16,358 nt of DNA from JAPHTQ01 sp051747405. GTDB taxonomy: Bacteria; Pseudomonadota; Gammaproteobacteria; Thiohalomonadales; Thiohalomonadaceae. The notes below the pieces were generated by a model. It had not been told where the DNA came from. It ran no database searches and saw nothing but the letters and a program-made list of their open reading frames with translations. Shown here one piece after another: positions 1-7,016 of the stretch (position 1 is its first letter; each line of letters begins with the position of its first letter). The DNA lies in the NCBI GenBank assembly GCA_051747405.1, contig JBNJGC010000047.1:1-16358 (forward strand). Reading direction: 5' to 3'. A program made the translations under genes and the position numbers.

Positions 1-369
1 GGCCACCCCGGCGAACATCGCCGCCACCGCCTCTTCGGGCATGATGTGGGCGGTGTTGGCGGAGAAGACCGCGTCGAACTGCCGTTCGGGCCACGGGTCC
101 TGTAGTACGTCCAGTGAGATGGGGGGATGCACGTTTGGCAGCTGCGCCTCGTCGAGCCACATCCGGATCCCCGTGTGCCCCTCTTCGCGGTCGCTGGTGT
201 GCCACTGGACGGTCTCCAGGGCGGCAGCGAACATTACCGCATGCTGGCCGGTCCCGCTTCCCACCTCCAACAGCGCACAGCTCTTGGGTAGCCTGGCCCT
301 GAGCACCTCGAGGATCGGCGGGCCGTTCTGTTCGCAGGCTTCGGCGAAGGGTTTGCGCTGGTTACTCAT
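1..369 (-). CDS. DUF938 family SAM-dependent methyltransferase (partial, C-terminus beyond window)
   Basis: Read on the minus strand from ATG at 369, the frame stays open for 123 codons to base 1, so only the N-terminal part is present. The protein begins MSNQRKPFAEACEQNGPPIL. A class I methyltransferase motif I (LLEVGSGTGQHAVMFA) lies at about residues 33-48, and SDREEGHTGIRMWLDEA follows. A later block FDAVFSANTAHIMP is characteristic of the DUF938 family (METTL26-like in animals). Family knowledge: cytosolic Rossmann-fold SAM-dependent methyltransferase of unknown substrate; full members are roughly 200 residues. A GGAG about 9 bases before the ATG supports this start. No partner gene is visible because its downstream side is outside the window. 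The family call is firm; the function is unknown. Confidence 0.88.
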   Translation of the reverse strand, partial: MSNQRKPFAEACEQNGPPILEVLRARLPKSCALLEVGSGTGQHAVMFAAALETVQWHTSDREEGHTGIRMWLDEAQLPNVHPPISLDVLQDPWPERQFDAVFSANTAHIMPEEAVAAMFAGVA

Positions 370-400
370 TCTGACACGCTCCAGAGGCTTTGGTAGTGGT

Positions 401-429
401 TTGACATAACGTTTCTAAGGCGCTTGCAT
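401..429 (+). promoter_or_regulatory. Possible sigma-70 promoter (perfect -35, weak -10)
   Basis: TTGACA at 401-406 is a consensus -35 hexamer. Seventeen bases further is TTGCAT (424-429), which matches the -10 consensus at only three positions. It would read toward the methyltransferase gene at 671, crossing the inverted repeat at 474-608. The long leader and poor -10 make this tentative. Confidence 0.27.
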
Positions 430-473
430 GAAAATTGATACAATGGAAGCGGTGGCTCGCCCTTAAAAAATTA

Positions 474-608
474 ACCGCAAAGGCGCAGAGGCGCAAAGTT
501 GTGAAGGCGGGTGTCTTTAATTTGGAGCGCTTGGGTCTCAAGATAGCCGACCCGGGACAACCCATCGAATGACGTCTTGTTGTCTTTGCGCCTTCGCGCC
601 TTTGTGGT
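474..608. repeat. Inverted repeat with GCGCAAAGGCGC-type arms (dispersed-repeat-like)
   Basis: The left arm at 474-498 (ACCGCAAAGGCGCAGAGGCG followed by CAAAG) and the right arm at 584-608 are reverse complements at 22 of 25 positions, separated by 85 bases. Each arm itself contains two copies of a GGCGCAAAG-like unit. The 301-base gap 370-670 holds this element, the possible promoter at 401-429 and no convincing gene. Similar 'cgcaaaggcgcaaag / ctttgcgcctttgcg' arms recur between genes in many proteobacterial genomes, to my knowledge. It looks like a non-autonomous dispersed repeat rather than a terminator, because no T-run follows. Transposase-mediated mobility is an inference and no target-site duplication was identified. 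Confidence 0.65.
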
Positions 609-670
609 GAGGGCATTTTACCGGAGCAGGCGAGCAGTCATGCCATCGCTGCATTGTCGACAGGCCTATT

Positions 671-1852
671 ATGAGCGATTACCAACGTCTTTTGCGACTC
701 GATGCACTGCTGGCCGAACACGGCTGGCTGTGGCAGCCACAGCCCTACAAGGAGGCAAGGCCCGCCTGGTGTGACAGGCTGCCGGGGCTTTGTGACGAGC
801 TGCTGGCCCTGAGCGATGATCAGCTTGAACGCCTCACTGAACATCCCGCGGAGCTGAACCGGCTGCTCGCCGCCTACCTGCCTGCGCTGGCGGAGTTTCC
901 CCGATTAACCGCCCTAGCGCCACTGGAGCCGGTGTCGTTGAAGGCGATTGGCAGCCGTTTTGCCGCCGGTATCCCCGGTCGCAAGTGGCAGCAGATCACC
1001 CGGTTTAGCCGCGCCGTCGGTGCCGTCAGGCAACCGGTGCTGGAGTGGTGTGGCGGCAAGGGGCATCTGGGGCGGCTGATGGCGCAGCAGTGGCAGCAGC
1101 CGGTGACGACCCTGGAGTGGGATGAAGGCCTCTGTGAATCCGGTGAGACGATGGCGCAGCGGGTGGGGGTGGCGCAGCGCTTCTACCGTGCCGATGCCCT
1201 GACCGCAGATTCGACCTCGGTGCTACAGGGTCATCATGCGCTGGCGCTGCACGCCTGCGGCGAACTCCACCGCACCCTGGTTAAGAGCGCGGTGGCACAG
1301 CAGCTACCGGCGCTGGATATCGCCCCCTGCTGCTACCACCTCCACGGCGAGGAGGAGTATCGTCCCCTCAATGATGCATTGCAACTGCAGCTGTCGCGGG
1401 ACGACCGCCGCCTGGCGGTGACCGAGACGGTGACCGCCGTGGGCCGCGAGGTGCGCCAGCGCGACCGGGAGATGGCCTGGAAACTCGGCTTCGGCCTGTT
1501 GCGCCGCGACGTCACCGGCGATGCGAGCTACCACCCGCTCAAGCCCATCGACAAGCGCTGGCTCCGGTTCGACTTTGCCGGCTTCTGCCGTACCCTGGCC
1601 GAGCGTGAAGGGATCGCCCTGGGCGAGATAAGCAACTGGCGGCACTACGAGCAGGCCGGCTGGCAGCGCCAGGGCGAGACCATGCGCCTGTCACTGGTTC
1701 GCCACGCCTTCCGCCGCGCCCTCGAGCTGTGGCTGGTGCTGGATCTTGTCTGCTACCTGGAGGGGAGCGGCTACCGCGTTCGCTACGGTAGCTTCTGTGA
1801 GCCGGCGCTGACGCCGCGCAATATCCTCATTAGCGCCCGCCGTCAGGGGTAG
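671..1852 (+). CDS. Methyltransf_32-like SAM-dependent methyltransferase (GSTCD/METTL25-type domain)
   Basis: A 393-residue protein with an N-terminal helical region of about 110 residues and then a methyltransferase core. Motif I is VLEWCGGKGHLGRLMA at about 123-138, the CGGKGHL form typical of the Methyltransf_32 family rather than the usual GxGxG. ALHACGELHRTL at about 192-203 and DIAPCCYH at 216-223 match the later conserved blocks of this family (HACG, and a cysteine-containing motif IV). Substrate unknown; some eukaryotic relatives modify RNA or protein, and an RNA substrate here would be only inference. No signal peptide, so cytosolic. The ATG at 671 has only a weak AGG about 7 bases upstream. 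The N-terminal sequence is plausible from its first residue. It is separate from the next gene by 48 bases. Confidence 0.82.
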   Translation: MSDYQRLLRLDALLAEHGWLWQPQPYKEARPAWCDRLPGLCDELLALSDDQLERLTEHPAELNRLLAAYLPALAEFPRLTALAPLEPVSLKAIGSRFAAGIPGRKWQQITRFSRAVGAVRQPVLEWCGGKGHLGRLMAQQWQQPVTTLEWDEGLCESGETMAQRVGVAQRFYRADALTADSTSVLQGHHALALHACGELHRTLVKSAVAQQLPALDIAPCCYHLHGEEEYRPLNDALQLQLSRDDRRLAVTETVTAVGREVRQRDREMAWKLGFGLLRRDVTGDASYHPLKPIDKRWLRFDFAGFCRTLAEREGIALGEISNWRHYEQAGWQRQGETMRLSLVRHAFRRALELWLVLDLVCYLEGSGYRVRYGSFCEPALTPRNILISARRQG

Positions 1853-1900
1853 ACCTGCTCTAACCTTGTCATCCGCGACGGGATGGCCTAGACATGGAGG

Positions 1901-2260
1901 ATGAAAAATGGATTTCACGCCATCAGGGCCTACTCCATCGCCCTGCTCACTCTGGCCGCCGGTATCGGTTTGAGTATATATCTTTCCGATTGGCAGTGGT
2001 TTGCCCGCACCGGTTCTCTGGTGGTGATCAATGGCATCTTTCTCACCTCGAAACAGATCATCGAGCACATGCAGCAGCTGGGTCGCTATCAGAGCCGGGG
2101 TTCAACGCCCTGTGACCGCGACTGGGCCAGCAGCGACCGGCATGAGTTTGTGCACGACAGCCACGAGCTTCGCTGGTTGAGCGAAAAGTGCGGTCTCTAT
2201 CTGTTGTTCCTGGGGACCCTGGTTTGGGGGTTTGGGGACTTGCTGGGGAGGGTGGTGTAA
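1901..2260 (+). CDS. Small membrane protein of unknown function (119 aa)
   Basis: Not a family I recognise. The frame codes for three likely membrane segments, at about residues 10-29, 34-50 and 97-115. Between the second and third is a polar loop rich in His, Asp and Arg (about 55-95), with Cys71 and Cys97. The start is awkward: GGAGG (1896-1900) touches the ATG at 1901, which is too close for normal ribosome binding. A stop codon at 1889-1891 closes the frame upstream, so no earlier start exists. Another ATG at 1894 opens a different frame that lacks the hydrophobic pattern. The gene may be translated from 1901 by an atypical site or from a near-cognate codon downstream. A hairpin terminator follows directly. 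Confidence 0.62.
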   Translation: MKNGFHAIRAYSIALLTLAAGIGLSIYLSDWQWFARTGSLVVINGIFLTSKQIIEHMQQLGRYQSRGSTPCDRDWASSDRHEFVHDSHELRWLSEKCGLYLLFLGTLVWGFGDLLGRVV

Positions 2261-2262
2261 AG

Positions 2263-2283
2263 GGCGACCGAACGGTCGCCTTT
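2263..2283 (+). terminator. Short intrinsic terminator after the membrane protein gene
   Basis: GGCGACC (2263-2269), loop GAAC and GGTCGCC (2274-2280) form a perfect 7-bp stem followed by TTT. AAAG before and CTTT after can lengthen it with a one-base bulge. It starts within a few bases of the stop codon at 2258-2260. The short T-run makes it moderate rather than strong. Confidence 0.6.
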
Positions 2284-2341
2284 CGCCGAGAGTGAGCTAA
2301 ATAGGCGGACCGAATGGGTGGCCACCCAGGACTCGGTAGAT

Positions 2342-2395
2342 CTCATAGGGCGGGTCGGCCCACCGAGAGGGGGCGCCCACGGGACGCCCTATGAG
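2342..2395. repeat. Long cruciform-type inverted repeat between convergent genes
   Basis: CTCATAGGGCG (2342-2352) and CGCCCTATGAG (2385-2395) are an 11-bp perfect inverted repeat. The 32-base interior can form a smaller hairpin (TCGG 2355-2358 with CCGA 2363-2366) and contains the palindrome GGGCGCCC (2371-2378). Just upstream, GGGTGGCCACCC is another perfect 12-base palindrome (about 2317-2328). It sits between the converging membrane-protein and PCuAC genes and has no T-run on either strand, so it looks more like a REP-type element than a classical terminator. Confidence 0.6.
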
Positions 2396-2419
2396 TGGTT
2401 ACCGATTCAGAACGGTTAT

Positions 2420-2908
2420 TTAGTGCTTCATACCTTTGTGCTGCATCATGCCGCCCTCCTGTACCGGCGCCTTGATGGTGACCGCACCGGCGTGCATGAA
2501 GTTGAGGGTCAGCTCCACCTCGTCGCCGGCCTTGAGCGGGCGGTTCAGGCCGATGAGCATGACGTGGTAGGAGCCGGGCTTGAGTGCCTGGCTGCCCTTG
2601 GACGGGACGCCGATGCTCTTGACCTGGTACATCTCCATCATGCCCTCCTTCTTGCGCACGTTGTGCAGCTCGACGTTCTTCGCTACATCAGACTCGGCAC
2701 TGACCAGGTGGTCGTCGTCGCCGGTGGTGTTTTTCAGCTCCATGTAGGCGGCGGACATCTTGGCGGTGGGCGGTACGGCACGGACCCAGGCGTTGTGTAC
2801 CATCACACCCTCTTCTTCGTGGCCCTCATGAGAGCCGGCGATAGCGGTGGTGCTGAGCAGGGAGAGACCCAGCAGGGCGGAGGTCAGTAGTGTGGTTACG
2901 GTCTTCAT
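2420..2908 (-). CDS. PCuAC-family periplasmic copper(I) chaperone
   Basis: A 162-residue protein with a signal peptide (MKTVTT, hydrophobic stretch 7-20, likely cleavage after AIA at about 22-24). The PCuAC (DUF461) domain occupies about 34-148. The copper site is complete: His82, Met93, His115 and Met117 with exact HX10MX21HXM spacing, in ELHNVRKKEGMMEM and SYHVMLIGL. Known role: binds Cu(I) in the periplasm and delivers it to the CuA centre of cytochrome c oxidase, working with SCO1. Two extra metal-binding-looking stretches flank the domain: HEGHEEEG after the signal peptide and GGMMQHKGMKH at the C-terminus. The ATG at 2908 has AAGGAG 5 bases upstream. It starts 22 bases after the SCO1 stop, so the two are almost certainly co-transcribed. 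Confidence 0.93.
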   Translation of the reverse strand: MKTVTTLLTSALLGLSLLSTTAIAGSHEGHEEEGVMVHNAWVRAVPPTAKMSAAYMELKNTTGDDDHLVSAESDVAKNVELHNVRKKEGMMEMYQVKSIGVPSKGSQALKPGSYHVMLIGLNRPLKAGDEVELTLNFMHAGAVTIKAPVQEGGMMQHKGMKH

Positions 2909-2930
2909 GGTGGCTCCTTCAGTTCGTTGT

Positions 2931-3542
2931 CTATTGGAAGAGTTTTTCGAAAAAGCCCTTGGGCTTTTCGCTGAGTAGTTGCTCGATGGCCGCGACCAGT
3001 TCGGACGGGCGGCTCTCGGAGTTAAATAGTGCGGCCAGCTCGCCCTCCCGATCCAGCAGGTAGATATAGTCGCTGTGGGAGATGAGGTAGCCGGCGGCGG
3101 AGTCGGACTCCTCGCGCATGTAGGAGACGTTCCACAGCTTTGCCGCCCGGCGGGTCGCCTCGGCACTGCCTTCCAGGCCGATAAAGTCGGGGTGGAAGTA
3201 GCTGGCGTAGTCCTGCAGCCGCTCACCGCCGTCGCGCTCGGGGTCGACGGTGACGAAGATCCCCTGTACCTCTGCGGCCTGCTCGCCTAGCGAACGCATG
3301 GTCCGCTGCATGATGCTCAGGCTGCTGGGGCAGATATCGGGGCAGGAGGTGTAGCCGAAGTAGAGCAGCACCAGCTCGCCGCGGTAGTCGGAGAGCGCGA
3401 CCGGCTTGCCGCCCGGGCCGCTCAGGGTAAAGTCGCCGCCGATCTCGTCGGCGACGATGCCGGTGGCGTTGTGCAGCAGCTCTCGGGCCTGTAGCGGCAG
3501 GCAGAGCAGCAGCAGGGAAAAGAGAAGGAGCAGTCGTTTCAT
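2931..3542 (-). CDS. SCO1/SenC family copper chaperone
   Basis: A 203-residue protein with a hydrophobic N-terminal signal or anchor (about 2-17, MKRLLLLFSLLLL). The thioredoxin-like domain contains the SCO copper ligands: CPDIC (Cys67 and Cys71, CXXXC) after YFGYTS, and a distal His156 in LISHSDYIYLLD. VTVDPERD at 97-104 is another family block. Known role: membrane-tethered copper metallochaperone and thiol-disulfide reductant for assembly of the CuA site of cytochrome c oxidase subunit II, in the periplasm. It is followed 22 bases later by PCuAC, the usual partner. No cytochrome oxidase gene is in the window. A GAGG about 10 bases before the ATG is the only ribosome-binding signal seen. 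Confidence 0.95.
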   Translation of the reverse strand: MKRLLLLFSLLLLCLPLQARELLHNATGIVADEIGGDFTLSGPGGKPVALSDYRGELVLLYFGYTSCPDICPSSLSIMQRTMRSLGEQAAEVQGIFVTVDPERDGGERLQDYASYFHPDFIGLEGSAEATRRAAKLWNVSYMREESDSAAGYLISHSDYIYLLDREGELAALFNSESRPSELVAAIEQLLSEKPKGFFEKLFQ

Positions 3543-3588
3543 GGCTGTCGAAACCTCTGGGGGTGGTCATCCCCCTATCATCACCCCA

Positions 3589-4410
3589 TCAGCGCTCACT
3601 GCGCAACTGCTCACGCAGCTGGCGCAGTTCGTCGCGCAGCGCCCGTACCTCCACGCCCAGGGCTTCGGTATCGCTGTGCACCACCTGCTCGATATGCTCG
3701 CGCTCCGTGTGGTCCTCCTGGTGCATGGTCTGCATGGTGTCGACGATGATGCCGATGAACAGGTTGAGCATGGTAAAGGTGGCGATGAGGATGAAGGGGA
3801 TGAAGTAGAGCCAGGCGTAGGGAAAGAGCTCCATCACCGGGCGGACGATGCCCATCGACCACGACTCCAGGGTCATGATCTGGAATAGGGTGTACATCGA
3901 GCCGCCCACCGAGCCGAACCACTGCGGAAACTCTCCGCCGAACAGACTGGTGGCCATGACTGCGAAGACGTAGAAGATGAGCAGCATCAGCAGACCGATG
4001 GAGGAGATACCGGGAATGGCGTGCAGCAGCGCCTCCACGACAAAGCGCAGTCTGGGGACCATGGAGATCATCCGCAGTACCCTCAAAATACGCAGCGCCC
4101 GCAACACCGCCAGCGGTCCGCTGGCCGGCACCAGGGCTATGCCCACCACCACGAAGTCGAAGTTGTTCCAGGCGCGGCGGAAAAAGCCCATGCCGTGGGC
4201 GTAGAGCTTGAGCAGGATCTCCACCACAAACACCGTCAGAATGGTCTGGTCCAGTAGCAGCAGCCAGCTGCCGCTGTGCTCCATCACCGCTGGGGAGGTC
4301 TGTAGGCCGAGGATCACGGCGTTAACCACGATCAGTGTGATGATAAAGCGCTGAACCGGCAGGGATTCCACCCATTCGCCGGTCTGCTGCCTGAGTGAGG
4401 ATGCGGACAT
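3589..4410 (-). CDS. NaChBac/BacNav-type voltage-gated sodium channel
   Basis: A 273-residue inner-membrane protein with the six-segment plan: S1 about 22-38, S2 about 48-70, S3 about 84-96, S4 about 101-124, S5 about 133-157 and S6 about 200-225. S4 has arginines every third residue (Arg104, 107, 110, 113), the voltage sensor. The pore loop holds TLESWSM (180-186), the EEEE-ring filter of bacterial sodium channels, with Glu182 as the key residue. The cytoplasmic tail has an acidic neck and a heptad coiled coil (LGVEVRALRDELRQLREQLR, about 251-270), which holds the tetramer together in this family. Length is normal for a BacNav. AGGAG is about 13 bases upstream of the ATG, a long spacing. It lies 46 bases before SCO1 and 47 after the preceding gene on the same strand. 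Some members support motility and pH response; that role here is not shown. Confidence 0.96.
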   Translation of the reverse strand: MSASSLRQQTGEWVESLPVQRFIITLIVVNAVILGLQTSPAVMEHSGSWLLLLDQTILTVFVVEILLKLYAHGMGFFRRAWNNFDFVVVGIALVPASGPLAVLRALRILRVLRMISMVPRLRFVVEALLHAIPGISSIGLLMLLIFYVFAVMATSLFGGEFPQWFGSVGGSMYTLFQIMTLESWSMGIVRPVMELFPYAWLYFIPFILIATFTMLNLFIGIIVDTMQTMHQEDHTEREHIEQVVHSDTEALGVEVRALRDELRQLREQLRSER

Positions 4411-4457
4411 GGTTGTTCGATTGACTCCTGCTATAGAATGGACCGGCGCGGATTATA

Positions 4458-5108
4458 TCACCGCTTGCGGCGGTGGCGCGCCAGTAGCGCCTCGGCCTCG
4501 TCGCGGGAGAGGGTTTTCCACGGCAGGGGGACAAGCCCCGCCACCCGCCGGCGATATTCAGCGTAGACATCGCCGTAGAAGTGCAGCAGTTTGCGCTCCT
4601 CCAGCCGCGAGCCGACAATGAGGTAGGCGGTGACCAGCGCGTAAATCAGCAGCTGGTTGGTGTGCATGTCGCGGGTCCAGATAATCACCAGGATCAGCGC
4701 ATACCAGGGGTGGCGGACATAGCGGTGAAAGGCGGAGAGCTGGAAGGGCTCGCCTTCGGCGGCGGCCCCCTTTCTCTGCCGGGCCTGGCTGAGGCCGAGA
4801 AAGTCGCCCATGTCGTAGATGCGCAGGGCGTAGAGCAGGGCGATACCGGCTGCCAGGGCGAGGGCATTGGCCAGGTAGAGGGCCTCGCCCTCCCACTGCC
4901 ACAGCGGTTCGCCCGGATAGCGCCAGGCCAGATAGACGAGCGGCAGCGCCAGCAGCGTCGCCAGCAGATTGAAAAGCAGCCGGTAGAAGGGGCTGAGGCG
5001 CGGACAGTAGCGGGCCACTATCCCCTTGAGCCAGAGCGAGGCGGTGAGGGAGTGGATGATAAAGTAGGCGATGAAGATGCCGGCGATGACGAGGGGCTGT
5101 GCGTTCAT
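4458..5108 (-). CDS. Membrane methyltransferase-like protein (ICMT/PEMT/NnrU-type)
   Basis: A 216-residue integral membrane protein with about five hydrophobic segments (roughly 5-24, 42-61, 76-95, 134-145 and 152-166). The C-terminal half carries the signature of the phospholipid/isoprenylcysteine methyltransferase superfamily: FHRYVRHPWYALIL (127-140, with RHPxY), GSRLEERKL (166-174) and FYGDVYAEYRRRV (177-189). These residues form the SAM pocket in characterised relatives. Substrate unknown; bacterial members are annotated variously as isoprenylcysteine methyltransferase-like or NnrU-like. No clear Shine-Dalgarno precedes the ATG at 5108. It is the first of four same-strand genes running into the channel and copper chaperones, so an operon is possible. 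Confidence 0.72.
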   Translation of the reverse strand: MNAQPLVIAGIFIAYFIIHSLTASLWLKGIVARYCPRLSPFYRLLFNLLATLLALPLVYLAWRYPGEPLWQWEGEALYLANALALAAGIALLYALRIYDMGDFLGLSQARQRKGAAAEGEPFQLSAFHRYVRHPWYALILVIIWTRDMHTNQLLIYALVTAYLIVGSRLEERKLLHFYGDVYAEYRRRVAGLVPLPWKTLSRDEAEALLARHRRKR

Positions 5109-5201
5109 AGGTCGGGGGCTTGCAAGGGTTGAGGGATGGTGCGATCGTCATCAGAGTAGATAATGAGGCCGTAAAACGCTACTCGGCGCAGGAGTTACTG
5201 A

Positions 5202-5489
5202 ATGGGAAACGAAATCTCGCATATCATCTTGACCTCCATCTATAACGAGTGGGGGCTGTCCAGGTCTGACCGGCGGCTGATCGACAGCCTGGGGCTGGAG
5301 GGGGCCGAGGCGCTGTGTGCCGTGCATGTGGCGTTGGGGCAGGTGTTCTCCCACAACCCCCAGCTGGCGGCGCTCTGGCCCACCACCGCCAACAAGGGGC
5401 TGCGCGACCTGTCGCCCATGGAGCTTATCCGGCGCGATGGCATGGCCGGGCTTAAACGCGTGAGAGCCGCCCTCGAACAGGAGTGGTAG
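5202..5489 (+). CDS. MbcA/ParS/Xre-type antitoxin-like protein (DUF2384 domain), orphan
   Basis: A 95-residue cytosolic protein. The C-terminal half (about 45-94) reads ALGQVFSHNPQLAALWPTTA then NKGLRDLSPMELIRRDG, matching the toxin-binding domain of Xre/MbcA/ParS antitoxins (DUF2384: a 'W...N..L...SPxELL' pattern). The N-terminal part has one helix-turn-helix-like stretch (GLSRSDRRLIDSLGL) but no full Xre repressor domain. Known role of the family: neutralises RES-domain toxins such as MbcT and Res. No RES toxin lies next to it; the flanking genes are a membrane methyltransferase and a sensor protein, so it is solitary here. GGAG (5191-5194) sits 7 bases before the ATG, a good start. It is divergent from the gene ending at 5108. 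Confidence 0.72.
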   Translation: MGNEISHIILTSIYNEWGLSRSDRRLIDSLGLEGAEALCAVHVALGQVFSHNPQLAALWPTTANKGLRDLSPMELIRRDGMAGLKRVRAALEQEW

Positions 5490-5608
5490 GGCTTCAGCCC
5501 CCGTAACCACTCGCCCGCCGCTGGCAAAGTACCTTCACCGCAAAGCTTACCGCATCCTGACTATGCTTCTCGCCTACCTCCATTCTGCGGTTATTTTATG
5601 GTGCGAGC

Positions 5609-6925
5609 CTAACAGCGGTGGATGCGGTTGCGCGCCTTCTCATCCCCCTTGCCCAGGCAGAGTCGTACCTTGCGGATAAAATCCCCTAAGGCGGCACCGC
5701 TGTGGGGACGGGTGGTGGCGACGACGCCGGTGATGGTGATGTAGCGGGAGATGGGGGAGGTTTCGTGGGGGATCCCCATACCCAGCACTGCCCCATGCAC
5801 CTTTTCCGCCACATCGAAGGCCCGACCGGCATCGTTACCGCTTAGCATGATGATAAAAGAGGCGCTGCCAAAACGCGCCATGATACTGCCGCGCTGCTGG
5901 ACGTTGGTGGCGATGGCCTCACTGACCTGCTTTAGGCAGATATCCCCCTCCAGTGCGCCGTAGTTGTCGACGTAGTCGTGGAAGTAGTCGATCTCCAGCA
6001 GGATGATGGCGACGCTGTCACCGTTGCTGATGGCGTTGCTCCAGAGCGTGCTCGACAGGTGCTTGAAGTGCTCGGCGCTGTGCAGGCCGGTGGTGGTGTC
6101 GCGGTTGACCAGGTCGTCGATCACCCGCTCCCGCTCGGCCAGCTTGTTCTGGCGGTGTTGCAGGTCGCGCTGTTTGGCGTAGTTGAGCCCCTCCAAAAAG
6201 AGGGTATGGTTGCGCGCCCCCTGCAAAAAGGCCAGCAGTAGTGCCGAGACCGCCAGCCAGGCAACGGCATGCACCGCGATGACCATGCGGTTCTGGGTGC
6301 CCAGTGAGTCGAAGATCTCATCGGCATCGAGGTTAACGCTCAGGCCGCCGCGGATCTCGCCCAGGCGGTAGCCCTGTTTGGCATGACAGCCGAGGCAGGC
6401 GGCCTCGACCCGCATGGGCGCCATGTAACGGAAGACCGATCCGTTATTGTGCGTGTCGATGACCTCTAGCTGCTCATGGCGTCCCTGGTGGAAGGAGTCG
6501 AGCGCCTGGCGCTCCCAGGCGTCGGCCTCGTTCTGGGGGCGGATGGGGTTGAGGCTGGTCAGGTGGAAGTAGAAGCCCTGCTGCCGTGCCAACTCCGCCA
6601 TCTGTCGGGTCATATAGGCGGGGTTGACCACTGTCAGCGCTTTGCCGGTGGTGGTGGTCACATCACGTTCGGGGATCTCCAGGTAGGGGTTGGGCGGAGT
6701 CTGCTCGGTTATCGGCAGATAGACCGGCCCGTAGTCGGCGTTCCACTTACGCGCCAGCTGCACCATCTGGAAGAAGTTCTTGCCACGTTCGCGAGCCATC
6801 ATGTGGGCGTGCTCCTCCAGCTCGCTGATATTCCAGGCGGCGGAACAGGCCACGATGGCGCTCCAGGTAAAGAGCACCACCAGCCAGTTGTGGCGATTTT
6901 TGATAAAGCGTTCGGTGACCTTCAC
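5609..6925 (-). CDS. Membrane sensor: DUF3365 heme-c-type domain plus degenerate GGDEF domain
   Basis: A 438-residue protein. TM1 (about 13-31) and TM2 (about 214-234) flank a periplasmic DUF3365 (Tll0287-like) sensor that contains CLGCH (177-181), a CXXCH covalent heme-c attachment motif. A linker or coiled coil (about 245-272) leads to a GGDEF-type domain (about 273-432). There, DTTTGLHSAEHF and LLEIDYFHDYVDNYG keep the fold and the metal-binding Asp, but the active-site signature is GSASF (353-357) where GG(D/E)EF is expected. No RXXD inhibitory site precedes it. So a diguanylate cyclase is unlikely; a GTP- or c-di-GMP-binding, or purely structural, output is more plausible (inference). 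The start is GTG at 6925 with AAGGAGGG 5 bases upstream, a strong site. Confidence 0.87.
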   Translation of the reverse strand: MKVTERFIKNRHNWLVVLFTWSAIVACSAAWNISELEEHAHMMARERGKNFFQMVQLARKWNADYGPVYLPITEQTPPNPYLEIPERDVTTTTGKALTVVNPAYMTRQMAELARQQGFYFHLTSLNPIRPQNEADAWERQALDSFHQGRHEQLEVIDTHNNGSVFRYMAPMRVEAACLGCHAKQGYRLGEIRGGLSVNLDADEIFDSLGTQNRMVIAVHAVAWLAVSALLLAFLQGARNHTLFLEGLNYAKQRDLQHRQNKLAERERVIDDLVNRDTTTGLHSAEHFKHLSSTLWSNAISNGDSVAIILLEIDYFHDYVDNYGALEGDICLKQVSEAIATNVQQRGSIMARFGSASFIIMLSGNDAGRAFDVAEKVHGAVLGMGIPHETSPISRYITITGVVATTRPHSGAALGDFIRKVRLCLGKGDEKARNRIHRC

Positions 6926-7016
6926 CTACGCCCTCCTTGTCGCTTGTTGTTGATTTTGTTGACCTGCACTGGGTATGGCAAAGATAGCATAGATGGCGGG
7001 TAAGGAGGCGGACGGT

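Noticed and set aside
2908..3226. N-terminal extension of PCuAC to 268 residues
   Set aside because: The extra residues are an out-of-frame reading of SCO1. A true signal peptide and a Shine-Dalgarno mark the ATG at 2908.
5537..5597. Terminator after the antitoxin-like gene (ACCGCA...TGCGGTTATTTT)
   Set aside because: Only 6 bp of stem with a loop of about 31 bases and a broken T-run. It is too weak to annotate.
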